Counted from the stretch's first letter, positions 23,122 through 31,584 are shown. The stretch is DNA of 33,793 bases from Pseudonocardia sp. TRM90224 (GCF_021245725.1 NZ_JAJGSX010000065.1:1-33793); one strand, 5' to 3'. The notes: a model not told the origin generated them from the sequence alone. Program-made: numbers and translations.

Positions 23122-24135
23122 GTGGTTGCATACATCGTCAGACGTCTCATCGCAGCGGTGATCCTGCTGCTGATCGTCAGCGCGGTCACGTTCGCGATCT
23201 TCTTCGTGATCCCGCAGATCGCCTCGGGCGGCAGCCCTGAGACCTTGGCCGGGCGTTACGTCGGTCGTGCCGCGACCCCGGAGACGATCAAACTCATCGC
23301 CGAGCGGCTCGGCTTCTACGACCCGATCTACATCCAGTACCTGAACTGGCTGAAGGGTGTCTTCGTCGGCTCGACGATCGACCTGGGCACCGGCATCGCG
23401 CAGTGCCCGGCCCCGTGCTTCGGCTACTCGTACATCACCAACCAGCCGGTGTGGCCCGACCTGCTCGACCGGGCCCCGGTGACGATGTCGTTGGTCTTCG
23501 GTGCCGCCGTGATCTGGCTGATCTTCGGCGTCACGACGGGCGTCGTGTCCGCACTGCGCCGCGGCAGCATCTTCGACCGCACCGCGATGACGATCGCGCT
23601 CGGCGGTGTCTCGCTCCCGATCTTCTTCACCGGTCTGGTGTCGCTGACCTTCTTCAGCTACTTCCTCGGCTGGACCGCGCCGGGCGGCACGTACGTCGAC
23701 TTCGCCGAGAACCCCGCGGCCTGGGCCTACGCGCTCATCCTGCCGTGGGTGACGCTCGCGCTGCTGCTCTCCGCGCAGTACGCCCGGCTCACGCGCGCGG
23801 GCATGCTCGAGACCATGAACGAGGACTTCGTGCGCACCGCGCGCGCCAAGGGCCTCACCGAGCGGGACGTCGTCGTGAAGCACGGTCTACGGGGGGCGCT
23901 CACCCCGATCCTCACGATCTTCGGTCTGGACGTCGGGCTGCTGCTGGGCGGCGCGGTGCTGACCGAGAGCACGTTCTCCCTCAACGGCCTCGGCAAGTAC
24001 GCGATCGACGCCATCACCAACCAGGACCTGCCGAAGGTGCTGGGCGTGACGCTCGTCGCCGCGTTCTTCATCGTGCTGGCCAACCTCGTCGTCGACCTGC
24101 TCTACGCGGTCGTCGACCCGCGGGTGCGCACATGA
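23122..24135 (+). CDS. Peptide ABC transporter permease, DppB type
   Basis: This 337-residue permease starts VAYIVRRLIAAVILLL, the usual DppB/OppB N-terminus, from GTG 23122. Six transmembrane helices are visible, and the EAA loop reads EDFVRTARAKGLTERDVVVKH. The C-terminus LYAVVDPRVRT is typical of the family. No Shine-Dalgarno sequence is visible, because the upstream hairpin ends 7 bases before the start. The stop overlaps the next gene as ATGA. Confidence 0.92.
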   Translation: MVAYIVRRLIAAVILLLIVSAVTFAIFFVIPQIASGGSPETLAGRYVGRAATPETIKLIAERLGFYDPIYIQYLNWLKGVFVGSTIDLGTGIAQCPAPCFGYSYITNQPVWPDLLDRAPVTMSLVFGAAVIWLIFGVTTGVVSALRRGSIFDRTAMTIALGGVSLPIFFTGLVSLTFFSYFLGWTAPGGTYVDFAENPAAWAYALILPWVTLALLLSAQYARLTRAGMLETMNEDFVRTARAKGLTERDVVVKHGLRGALTPILTIFGLDVGLLLGGAVLTESTFSLNGLGKYAIDAITNQDLPKVLGVTLVAAFFIVLANLVVDLLYAVVDPRVRT

Positions 24136-25247
24136 CCGACACCGGAGGAGAGGACATCTTCGTGGCGCCCTCAGGGCTCGGGACCGGCCTCGACGAGGCC
24201 GAGAAGCGCGCGGCGCGCGAACCCGGCACGCCGCCGCTGCTGGAGGTCGAGGACCTGCGCGTGCACTTCCCCACCGACGACGGCGTGGTGAAGTCCGTCG
24301 ACGGGCTCTCGTTCACGCTGGAGCGGGGCAGGCGGCTGGGCATCGTCGGCGAATCGGGCTCCGGCAAGAGCGTGACCAGCCTGTCGATCATGGGCCTGCA
24401 CAAGCCGGGCACCGCGCGGATCACCGGCTCGATCAAGCTGAACGGCGAGGAGCTCGTCGGCGCCGGCCCGGAGCGGGTGCGTGAGCTCCGCGGCGAGGAC
24501 ATGGCGATGATCTTCCAGGATCCGCTCTCCGCGCTGCACCCCTTTTACACGGTCGGCCACCAGATCATGGAGGCCTACCGGATCCACAACGCCGTCAGCA
24601 AGAAGGCGGCGCGGCAGCGCGCCATCGACATGCTCGACCGGGTCGGCATCCCCAACCCGAAGGTGCGGATCGACGACTACCCGCACCAGTTCTCCGGTGG
24701 CATGCGCCAGCGCGCCATGATCGCGATGGCGCTCTCGTGCAACCCCAGCCTGCTGATCGCCGACGAGCCCACCACGGCGCTCGACGTCACCGTGCAGGCG
24801 CAGATCCTCGACCTGATCAGGGACCTGCAGGCCGAGTTCGACTCGGCGGTCGTGATCATCACGCACGACCTCGGCGTGGTCGCCGAGCTGGCCGACGACA
24901 TCCTGGTGATGTACGCGGGCCGTTCCGTCGAGCACGGGCCGGCGCACGACATCTTCTACCGGCCGCAGCACCCCTACACGTGGGGGCTGCTCGGTTCGCT
25001 GCCCCGCTGGGACCGCGACCGCACCGAGCGGCTGATGCCGATCAAGGGCAACCCGCCGAGCCTGATCAACGTCCCGTCCGGGTGCCCGTTCCATCCGCGC
25101 TGCAGCTACGCCGGGCTCAACCACGGCGAAAGCGAGACCGTGCGTCCCGACTACCAGGAGGTCGGCATCGGGCACACCGTCGCCTGCCACCTCCCGGCGG
25201 AGGAACGCCAGCGGATCTGGGAATCCGAGATCAAACCGAAGCTCTGA
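24132..25247 (+). CDS. Peptide ABC transporter ATPase, DppD type
   Basis: This 371-residue ATPase has Walker A GESGSGKS (73-80), Q-loop IFQDPLSALHP, signature FSGGMRQRAMIAMAL, Walker B LLIADEPTTALD and H-loop ITHD. The C-terminal oligopeptide-transporter extension has GCPFHPRC and a later ACHL, but the third cysteine expected between them is absent (the segment reads SYAGLNHGESET). An N-terminal extension of about 35 residues precedes the ATPase domain. ATGA overlap with the permease gene indicates coupling. Confidence 0.93.
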   Translation: MTDTGGEDIFVAPSGLGTGLDEAEKRAAREPGTPPLLEVEDLRVHFPTDDGVVKSVDGLSFTLERGRRLGIVGESGSGKSVTSLSIMGLHKPGTARITGSIKLNGEELVGAGPERVRELRGEDMAMIFQDPLSALHPFYTVGHQIMEAYRIHNAVSKKAARQRAIDMLDRVGIPNPKVRIDDYPHQFSGGMRQRAMIAMALSCNPSLLIADEPTTALDVTVQAQILDLIRDLQAEFDSAVVIITHDLGVVAELADDILVMYAGRSVEHGPAHDIFYRPQHPYTWGLLGSLPRWDRDRTERLMPIKGNPPSLINVPSGCPFHPRCSYAGLNHGESETVRPDYQEVGIGHTVACHLPAEERQRIWESEIKPKL

Positions 25248-25262
25248 GGACGTGGGTCGGAA

Positions 25263-26414
25263 ATGAGTGACGAAAGCGGCAAGGTCGACCCGGCCGAGGT
25301 CGAGCCGGCCAAGGTCGACGTGGCCAAGACCGATGTGGCCGAGCCGGCGTCGCCCGAAGCCGATTCCACTTCGGCGGCGACCAAGCCTCGTGAGGTGCTG
25401 CTCTCCGCGAGCGGCCTGCAGAAGTACTTCCCGGTGCGGGCGGGGCTGCTGCGCCGGCAGGTCGCCGCGGTGCAGGCGGTGGACGGGCTCGACTTCGAGG
25501 TGTTCAAGGGCGAGACGCTCTCCCTGGTGGGCGAGTCGGGCTGCGGCAAGACGACGACCGGGCGGCTGCTCACGCGGCTGATCGACCCGACCGCGGGCAC
25601 GATCACGCTGAACGGGCGCGACATCACCCACCTGAAGCCGCGTGAGATGCGGCCGCTGCGGCGCGACATCCAGATGGTCTTCCAGGACCCGTACGGGTCG
25701 CTGAACCCGCGGCACACGGTCGGCACGATCGTCGGGGCGCCGTTCCACATCCAGGGCGTCACCCCGCCCGGTGGGATCAAGAAGGCCGTGCAGGAGCTGT
25801 TGTCGCTGGTCGGGCTCAACCCCGAGCACTACAACCGCTACCCGCACGAGTTCTCCGGCGGGCAGCGCCAGCGCATCGGCATCGCGCGGACCCTCGCGCT
25901 GCGGCCGAAGTTGATCGTGGCCGACGAGCCGGTCTCCGCGCTCGACGTCTCGATCCAGGCGCAGGTCATCAACCTGCTCGAGGACCTGCAGGACGAGCTC
26001 GACCTGACCTACGTCATGATCGCGCACGACCTGTCGGTGGTGCGACACGTCTCCGACCGGGTTGCGGTGATGTACCTCGGCAAGATCGTCGAGCTGGGCG
26101 AGCGGGCCGGGGTCTACGACAAGCCGATGCACCCGTACACGGTTGCGCTGATGTCGGCCGTGCCGGTGCCCGACCCGGAGCGGCGGCACAAGCGCGAGCG
26201 CATCCTGCTCACCGGCGACGTGCCCAGCCCGATCGGGCCGCCGTCGGGCTGCCGGTTCCACACGCGCTGCTGGAAGGCGCAGGAGGTCTGCTCGACCACG
26301 GAGCCGCCGCTCGCCGAGCTGGTGACGGGCCACCGGGTCGCGTGCCACTTCCCCGAGAACGCACCCGACAGCAGCAGCACCACCACCACCACCAAGGCCT
26401 CCACCGCAGCCTGA
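25263..26414 (+). CDS. Peptide ABC transporter ATPase, DppF type
   Basis: This 383-residue partner ATPase has Walker A GESGCGKTT (about 95-103), Q-loop VFQDPYGSLNP, signature FSGGQRQRIGIARTL, Walker B LIVADEPVSALD and H-loop IAHD. Its C-terminal extension has all four Cys of the family (GCRFHTRC, EVC, ACHF). Residues 1-43 form a charged Lys/Asp/Glu/Ala extension (KVDPAEVEPAKVDVAK), and the C-terminus ends in a Ser/Thr-rich tail. The start lies 15 bases after the dppD-type stop. Repeat A3 begins 5 bases after its own stop. Confidence 0.93.
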   Translation: MSDESGKVDPAEVEPAKVDVAKTDVAEPASPEADSTSAATKPREVLLSASGLQKYFPVRAGLLRRQVAAVQAVDGLDFEVFKGETLSLVGESGCGKTTTGRLLTRLIDPTAGTITLNGRDITHLKPREMRPLRRDIQMVFQDPYGSLNPRHTVGTIVGAPFHIQGVTPPGGIKKAVQELLSLVGLNPEHYNRYPHEFSGGQRQRIGIARTLALRPKLIVADEPVSALDVSIQAQVINLLEDLQDELDLTYVMIAHDLSVVRHVSDRVAVMYLGKIVELGERAGVYDKPMHPYTVALMSAVPVPDPERRHKRERILLTGDVPSPIGPPSGCRFHTRCWKAQEVCSTTEPPLAELVTGHRVACHFPENAPDSSSTTTTTKASTAA

Positions 26415-26419
26415 CCCCC

Positions 26420-26489
26420 AACTTCCCCACCGTTTTGCCAACTTGCAGACCCTGCGGGGCATGCAGATTGGCAAAACGGTGGGGAAGTT
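26420..26489. repeat. Family A long inverted repeat, copy A3 (subtype II)
   Basis: The arms AACTTCCCCACCGTTTTGCCAA and its complement TTGGCAAAACGGTGGGGAAGTT pair closely, with a GCAGACCCTGCGGGGC-type inner region. It lies between the convergent ends of the importer operon and the imine-reductase-like gene, 5 and 7 bases from their stops. This is the position of a bidirectional terminator. Confidence 0.92.
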
Positions 26490-26496
26490 TCTTGTT

Positions 26497-27381
26497 CTAC
26501 GGGGTGCGGATGACGTCGATCATGCTGGACGCGGCGGAGGTCGCGAGGCCCGCCGCGATGGCGCGCCGGTAGATCTCGTGGACGGCGGCGGGCAGGCCGT
26601 CGGCGAGCCCGGCGCTGCGGGTCGCGGCCAGGACGTGCTCGGCGGTGGCGCCCATCATCGCGACCGTGCCTTGGTCTCCGGGGTGGTCGTCGGCGTCGAT
26701 CGCTGCCGCCTCGGCCGGCACCAGCTGCGCGAGCAGCTCCAGGTTCTGCACGGCGTAGGGCGCGAACGTCGTCGCGCTCTCCCCCGCCGTCCCGACGAGC
26801 GCCGCGGCGTGCAGGAACGCGACGTGCGTGGTGAGGAACAGGTCGAGCAGCGCCTGGTAGTAGAGCTGCGCGAGGCCGTGGTCGGTGCCGCGGTAGTCGG
26901 GCCGTCCGATCCGGCGCAGCGCCGGCTCGTGTGCGTCGAAGACGGCTCGCGGGCCGCTGTAGAACACGAACGCCGCCTCGGTGCCGACCAGCACGGCCGG
27001 CACCATGATCCCGCCGACGAGCAGCTCGGCGCCGCGTTCGGCCAGCCATTCCGCGGCCTCGCGGGAGCGTTCGGGGGTGTCGGAGCTGAGGTTGACCACG
27101 ACGCGGCCCTTCAGCTCGTCGTGGACGTCGCCGAGGATCTCGTACATCGCTGCGAAGTCGGTGAGGCTGAGCACCACCAGCTCGCTCGCTGCCACTGCCT
27201 CGGCCGGGGTCGCGGCGAGCACGGCACCGCGGGCGACGACGTCGTCGGCGCGGGCGGCCGTCCGGTTCCAGACGGTGGTGGGGTGGCCGTGGTCGAGGAA
27301 GGTGCGCACCATCGCCTGGCCCATCGGGCCGAGCCCGATGACGGTCACCGGTGCGCCGGTGGTTGCAGTAGGGGCTGTCAT
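26497..27381 (-). CDS. Imine-reductase-like NAD(P)-dependent oxidoreductase
   Basis: This 294-residue protein belongs to the 6-phosphogluconate/beta-hydroxyacid dehydrogenase superfamily and resembles imine reductases. The N-terminal Rossmann fold has GLGPMG (16-21) and NRT (39-41, NADPH-type selectivity). IMVP (125-128) and the helical domain GLAQLYYQALLDLF (169-182) follow. The residue aligning with the catalytic Asp/Tyr position of imine reductases appears to be Tyr175, which would place it in the Tyr-type group. Likely reaction: NADPH-dependent reduction of a C=N bond in an unknown substrate. The start at 27381 is chosen because the upstream extension reads through repeat A4. It is divergent from an AfsR/SARP regulator that may control it. 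Confidence 0.85.
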   Translation of the reverse strand: MTAPTATTGAPVTVIGLGPMGQAMVRTFLDHGHPTTVWNRTAARADDVVARGAVLAATPAEAVAASELVVLSLTDFAAMYEILGDVHDELKGRVVVNLSSDTPERSREAAEWLAERGAELLVGGIMVPAVLVGTEAAFVFYSGPRAVFDAHEPALRRIGRPDYRGTDHGLAQLYYQALLDLFLTTHVAFLHAAALVGTAGESATTFAPYAVQNLELLAQLVPAEAAAIDADDHPGDQGTVAMMGATAEHVLAATRSAGLADGLPAAVHEIYRRAIAAGLATSAASSMIDVIRTP

Positions 27382-27436
27382 GCCGGCAACCGTGCCCACG
27401 GCCGCGCACGGAACGCTGCGGGTCCACGCACGGCCG

Positions 27437-27503
27437 ACTTCCCCACCGTTTTGGGTGGATGCGCGCCCGGGGAGCGCGCATGTGCCCAAAACGGTGGGGA
27501 AGT
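27437..27503. repeat. Family A long inverted repeat, copy A4 (subtype I)
   Basis: The arms ACTTCCCCACCGTTTTGGGT...GCGCGC and complement are near-identical to A1. Unlike the other copies it lies between divergent starts (imine-reductase-like gene and AfsR-type regulator), where a terminator is not expected. Its right end is 12 bases before the regulator's GTG. Confidence 0.92.
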
Positions 27504-27515
27504 TACCGTCGAGGC

Positions 27516-30500
27516 GTGCGTTTCGGGGTGTTGGGGCCGCTGGCCGTGTGGGCCGACGACGGGCGGCCGGTGCCCGTGCCCGAGTCGAAGGTGCGCGCGT
27601 TGCTGGTCGACCTGCTGCTGCACGAGGGCCGTCCGGTGCCGGTCGACCGGATCGTCGAGGACCTGTGGGGCGCGCACCCGCCCGGCAGCCCCGGCAACAC
27701 CGTCCAGACGAAGGTCTCGCAGCTGCGCAAGGCGCTCGACGCCGGGCAGCCGGGGGCGCGCTCTCTGGTGGTGTGGCAGCCGTCCGGTTACGCGCTGCGG
27801 GTCGAGCCGGGTGCGATCGACGTCCAGCGGTTCCGGGAGCTGACCGCTCGCGCGCTCGCGACCGCCGACGCGCGTGGCCGCGCCGCGCTGCTGGCCGACG
27901 CGCTGGCGCTGTGGCGTGGGCCGGCGCTCGCCGACGTCGCGGGCGAGCCGTTCGCCGCGGCGCAGGCGGCCCGCCTCGGCGAGGAGCTGCTGGCCGCGAC
28001 CGAGGCCGCCGCGGCGGCCCGGCTGGAGCTGGGCGAGCACGCGTTGCTGGTCGGCGAGCTCGCGGAGCTGATAGCGCAGCATCCCGCCCGCGAGTCTCTT
28101 CGCGCGCTGCAGATGCGCGCGCTCTACCGCGCTGGACGGCAGCAGGAGGCGCTGGAGGCGTTCACGGGCCTGCGCGGGGCGCTGGCCGCCGAGCTGGGCA
28201 TCGAACCGGGCCCCGAGCTCGTCGCGCTGCAGGGTGCGATCCTGCGCCAGGACCCGCTGCTGGACGCCCCCGGCCACCCGCGCGGCACGCTGCCGGCGCC
28301 CGTCACGCAGTTGGTCGGCCGCGAAGCCGCGCAGGCCGGCGTCACGGCCGCGTTGGAGCGCTCCCGGCTGGTCACTCTCGTGGGGCCGGGCGGGGTCGGC
28401 AAGACCAGCCTGGCGTTGGAGGTGGCGCGCGGCGCGCCGGACGCGCACCTCGTCGAGCTGGCCGGCGTCGAGCGGCACCTCTGCACCGAGGAGCCCGACG
28501 TGTACGTCGCCGACGTCGTGGCGGCGGCCCTGGATATCAGGCAGGGGGAGATCAGGCAGGAGGGCGCGCTGCCCGACCGCATCGCCGAGGTGCTCCGCCC
28601 GTCCACGGCGTTGCTCGTGCTGGACAACTGCGAGCAGGTGGTCGGGGCCGTCGCGACGCTCGTGGCCCGGCTGCTGCGCTCCGCCCCCGGCCTGCGGATC
28701 CTCGCGACCAGCCAGGAACCGCTCGGTGTCGCGGGCGAGGTGGTGCTCGCCGTCCCGCCGCTGGACCTGCCCGGATCGGACGGGCTGCCCTCGGTGCGGG
28801 CGTCCGGTGCCGCCGCGCTCTTCGTCGAGCGGGCCACCGCCGCGGCCCCCGGGTTCGTCCTCGACGAGCGCACCGCGCCTGCCGTCGCGGCCATCTGCCG
28901 CCGTCTCGACGGGATCCCGCTCGCGATCGAGCTGGCCGCCACGCGCGTCCGGGCGCTGGGGGTGCACGCGCTCCTGCGCCGGCTCGACGACCGCTTCGGG
29001 GTGCTCGCCTCGGGCCGGCGGGACGCGCCGGCCCGCCACCGCACCCTCCAGGACATGATCGACTGGAGTTGGCAGCTCTGCACCGCTGCCGAGCAGGTCG
29101 TGCTGCGACGGCTGGCGGTGCACGCCGACGGGTGCGGCCTCGATGCCGCCGAGGAAGTCTGCGCCGGTGACGGGGTCGCCGGGTCCGAGGTGCTCGGCCT
29201 GCTCGCAAGACTGGTCGACCGCTCGCTCGTGGTCGTGTCGGAGCACGCCGACGTGCCGCGCTATCGACTCCTGCAGTCGGTCGCCGAGTTCGGGCTCCGG
29301 AAGGCGGGGGAAGCCGGCGAGCTGGACGCGCTCCGGCTGCAGCACGCCCGCTTCCACACCGGGCTCGCGGCCCACGCCGACGACCGGCTGCGCGGGCCCG
29401 ACCAGCGCGAATGGCTCGACCGCATGGAGCTGGAAGCCGCGAACATGCGTGGGGCGCTGGACACCGCGGTCCGCGCCGGCGACGCCGATCTCGCGCTGCG
29501 GCTCGTCGCGGCGCTGTGCTGGTTCTGGTTCCTGCGCGGGCGGCTGGGGGAGGCGCAACGGGCCGCGCAGGCCGCGCTCGCGGTGCCCGGCGGCGATCCC
29601 GCGGTCCGTGCGCAGGTCACCGCGTGGCACGACGGGTTCGCCGTGCTCGCCGGTGGGGCCGTCGACACGCTGAAGCCGGCCCACGACGCTCCGCTCGAGG
29701 TCAGCGGGCCGGCCGCGCGGGCCCGCTGGTTCCTCGGCTACGTGCTGACCACGATCGGCGACATGGCGGCCGGGCAGGCCTGCACGCTCGCCGCGCAGGC
29801 CGCCTTCGAGGAGCTCGACGACCGGTGGGGACTCGGCGCCGCCGCGTGCGACCGGACCAGCCAGTTGATGTCGCACGGCGAGCGCGACGCGGCGGAACGG
29901 TCGGCCCGGCTGGGCGCCGAGCTGTTCGACGAGGTCGGCGACCGCTGGGGCCAGGTGCTGGCGGCGTTCGCGCTCGGTGCGCTCACCTCGATGGTCGGCG
30001 ACTACCCGGAAGCCGAGCGGCTGTACACCACCGCGCTGCGCAGGGCCGAGGAGCTCGAACTCTGGCCGGAGGTGTCCTACCAGCTCTCGTGGCTCGGCCG
30101 CACGGCGCTGCTGACCGGCGACTTCCGGCGTGCCGACGAGCTGCACGAACGCGCCCGGCGGCTGGCCGTCGAGCAGGGCTTCACGACCGGCGAGATGTAC
30201 GCACAGACCGGGCTCGCGCTCGGCGCGCGCCGCGAGGGCAGGCTCGACGACGCCGAGCGGCATCTCCGGTACATCCTGCGGTGGCACCGCTCCGTCGGGT
30301 TCGACGCCGGCGCGGTGCTGATCGTCGCCGAGCTGGGCTTCGTCGCGGAGCAGCGTGGCGACGCCGCCACGGCCCGGGAGCTGCACGAGGAGGGCCTCGC
30401 GCTGGCCCGTTCGACGGGCGACCCGCGTGCGATCGCGCTCGCGCAGGAGGGCCTCGCGGGCGCGCACGCGCTCGCCGGCGAGCACGCGGAGGCGGCCCGG

Positions 30501-30638
30501 CTGCTCGATGCCGCAGCGCGCGCCAGGGAGTCGGTGGGCGCCCCGCTGCCGCAAGCGGAGCGCTTCGACGTCGACCGGATCACCGCGGCCGTCCGGCAAC
30601 ACGTCGACAACGACGTTTCGGCTGTTCGTGAGCGCTAA
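27516..30638 (+). CDS. AfsR/SARP-family regulator with NTPase and TPR domains
   Basis: This 1040-residue transcriptional regulator has an OmpR-like winged helix (about 1-95), a bacterial transcriptional activation domain (about 100-245), an NB-ARC-type ATPase (Walker A GPGGVGKTS, 290-298; LVLDNCEQV as Walker B) and a long helical TPR-like C-terminus (about 600-1030). Such proteins activate antibiotic or secondary-metabolite genes in actinobacteria. The GTG at 27516 gives the family N-terminus RFGVLGPLAV; in-frame sequence upstream is inside repeat A4. GAGG is only one base from the start, so translation may be leaderless. The 3' end lies inside a hairpin. The neighbouring imine-reductase-like gene is a likely target. 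Confidence 0.92.
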   Translation: MRFGVLGPLAVWADDGRPVPVPESKVRALLVDLLLHEGRPVPVDRIVEDLWGAHPPGSPGNTVQTKVSQLRKALDAGQPGARSLVVWQPSGYALRVEPGAIDVQRFRELTARALATADARGRAALLADALALWRGPALADVAGEPFAAAQAARLGEELLAATEAAAAARLELGEHALLVGELAELIAQHPARESLRALQMRALYRAGRQQEALEAFTGLRGALAAELGIEPGPELVALQGAILRQDPLLDAPGHPRGTLPAPVTQLVGREAAQAGVTAALERSRLVTLVGPGGVGKTSLALEVARGAPDAHLVELAGVERHLCTEEPDVYVADVVAAALDIRQGEIRQEGALPDRIAEVLRPSTALLVLDNCEQVVGAVATLVARLLRSAPGLRILATSQEPLGVAGEVVLAVPPLDLPGSDGLPSVRASGAAALFVERATAAAPGFVLDERTAPAVAAICRRLDGIPLAIELAATRVRALGVHALLRRLDDRFGVLASGRRDAPARHRTLQDMIDWSWQLCTAAEQVVLRRLAVHADGCGLDAAEEVCAGDGVAGSEVLGLLARLVDRSLVVVSEHADVPRYRLLQSVAEFGLRKAGEAGELDALRLQHARFHTGLAAHADDRLRGPDQREWLDRMELEAANMRGALDTAVRAGDADLALRLVAALCWFWFLRGRLGEAQRAAQAALAVPGGDPAVRAQVTAWHDGFAVLAGGAVDTLKPAHDAPLEVSGPAARARWFLGYVLTTIGDMAAGQACTLAAQAAFEELDDRWGLGAAACDRTSQLMSHGERDAAERSARLGAELFDEVGDRWGQVLAAFALGALTSMVGDYPEAERLYTTALRRAEELELWPEVSYQLSWLGRTALLTGDFRRADELHERARRLAVEQGFTTGEMYAQTGLALGARREGRLDDAERHLRYILRWHRSVGFDAGAVLIVAELGFVAEQRGDAATARELHEEGLALARSTGDPRAIALAQEGLAGAHALAGEHAEAARLLDAAARARESVGAPLPQAERFDVDRITAAVRQHVDNDVSAVRER

Positions 30639-30663
30639 CAACAGCCAGAACGTCGTTGTCGAC
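30603..30663. terminator. Bidirectional hairpin between AfsR-type and LysR-type genes
   Basis: Arms of 24 bases (30603-30626 and 30640-30663) match except at two adjacent positions; they read GTCGACAACGACGTT and AACGTCGTTGTCGAC at the outside. The AfsR-type stop codon (30636-30638) is in the 13-base loop, so the left arm is coding. The right arm ends 2 bases before the LysR gene's stop. It is placed as a shared terminator but lacks a T-tract. Confidence 0.75.
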
Positions 30664-30665
30664 GG

Positions 30666-31583
30666 TCACGGGCGGGTGCCGGGGACCGTCAGGGCGCGGG
30701 CGGTGCTGCCCAGCAGCTCCACCAGCTCGACCGCGAGCGGTGGCTGCCAGCGATCGCGGCGGTGCAGCACGCCGACGTGCCGCATCGGCGGCTCGTCGAT
30801 CGGAACGGCGACGATCCCGTCGAGGTGGCGGGCGACGGCCACCGCCGGCATGATCGCCACGCCGACCCCGGCGGCGACCATCGTCTGCATGAACGTCGTA
30901 TCGGCGCTGCGGCACGCGGCCTTCGGCCGGAACCCGGCCGCTGCGCAGTACGCGTCGATCTGCGCGGCGAACAGGCCCGTGCCGTGCACCCACCACTCGT
31001 CGGCGAGCTCGCCGAACCGGAGCCGGTCGCGAGTGGCGAAGGCGTGCGTCGCCGGCACGACCGCGAAGAACTCCTCGTGCAGGACGGGTGTGTAGTGCAG
31101 GTCGGCGGCCCACTCACGCGGCGGGTCGAGCGTGAAGTTGTGGTAGACGAGCGCGAGGTCGACCTCCCCGGCCCGCAGCAGCGGTACCGCTTGCTCCGTC
31201 TCGGCCTCCCGCACGGTCACCTCGACGTCGGGTCGCCGGGTGAGCGGCGCCAGCGCGAGCGGCAGCAGGCTGTGGCCCGCGCTCGGGAAGGACGCGATGG
31301 CGAGCCGGCCGCTGTCGCCGTCGGCGTAGGCGGCGAGGTGCCGCTCGACGTGGCGCAGGTCGCCGGTGAGGTTGTCGACGGCCTGCACGAGCAGCCGGCC
31401 GGGGTCGGTGAGCGTCACCCCGCGCGCCCCCCGCGTCACGACCGGCACGCCGATGCCGCGTTCCAGCGCGGAGATCTGCTGCGACACGGCGGACGGTGTG
31501 ATGTGCAGCGCACGCGCCGCCGCCGAGAAGCTCCCGCCGCGGGCGACCTCCTGCAGGACACGCAACCGGTTGAGGTCGAGCAT
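30666..31583 (-). CDS. LysR-family transcriptional regulator
   Basis: This 305-residue LysR-type regulator has an N-terminal winged helix-turn-helix (about 1-60: LRVLQEVARGGSFSAAARAL, SAVSQQISALE) and a C-terminal effector-binding domain (about 90-290). It is divergent from an EamA exporter gene 71 bases away, the typical arrangement of a LysR regulator and its target. A small palindrome AAGCT-G-AGCTT lies immediately upstream of its ATG (31585-31595) and could be part of its operator. The inducer cannot be deduced. Confidence 0.93.
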   Translation of the reverse strand: MLDLNRLRVLQEVARGGSFSAAARALHITPSAVSQQISALERGIGVPVVTRGARGVTLTDPGRLLVQAVDNLTGDLRHVERHLAAYADGDSGRLAIASFPSAGHSLLPLALAPLTRRPDVEVTVREAETEQAVPLLRAGEVDLALVYHNFTLDPPREWAADLHYTPVLHEEFFAVVPATHAFATRDRLRFGELADEWWVHGTGLFAAQIDAYCAAAGFRPKAACRSADTTFMQTMVAAGVGVAIMPAVAVARHLDGIVAVPIDEPPMRHVGVLHRRDRWQPPLAVELVELLGSTARALTVPGTRP

Positions 31584-31584
31584 G

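Noticed and set aside
21073..23883. A minus-strand open frame of about 940 codons antisense to the binding protein and permease genes
   Set aside because: Shadow of well-recognised transporter genes.
14575..27503. Insertion sequence ends for the family A repeats
   Set aside because: No transposase gene lies between or beside any pair, and I could not identify target-site duplications. They are kept as repeats only.
27378..30641. A minus-strand open frame of about 1090 codons antisense to the AfsR-type gene
   Set aside because: It has no recognisable domain and composition typical of antisense frames in GC-rich DNA; the plus-strand protein has clear motifs.
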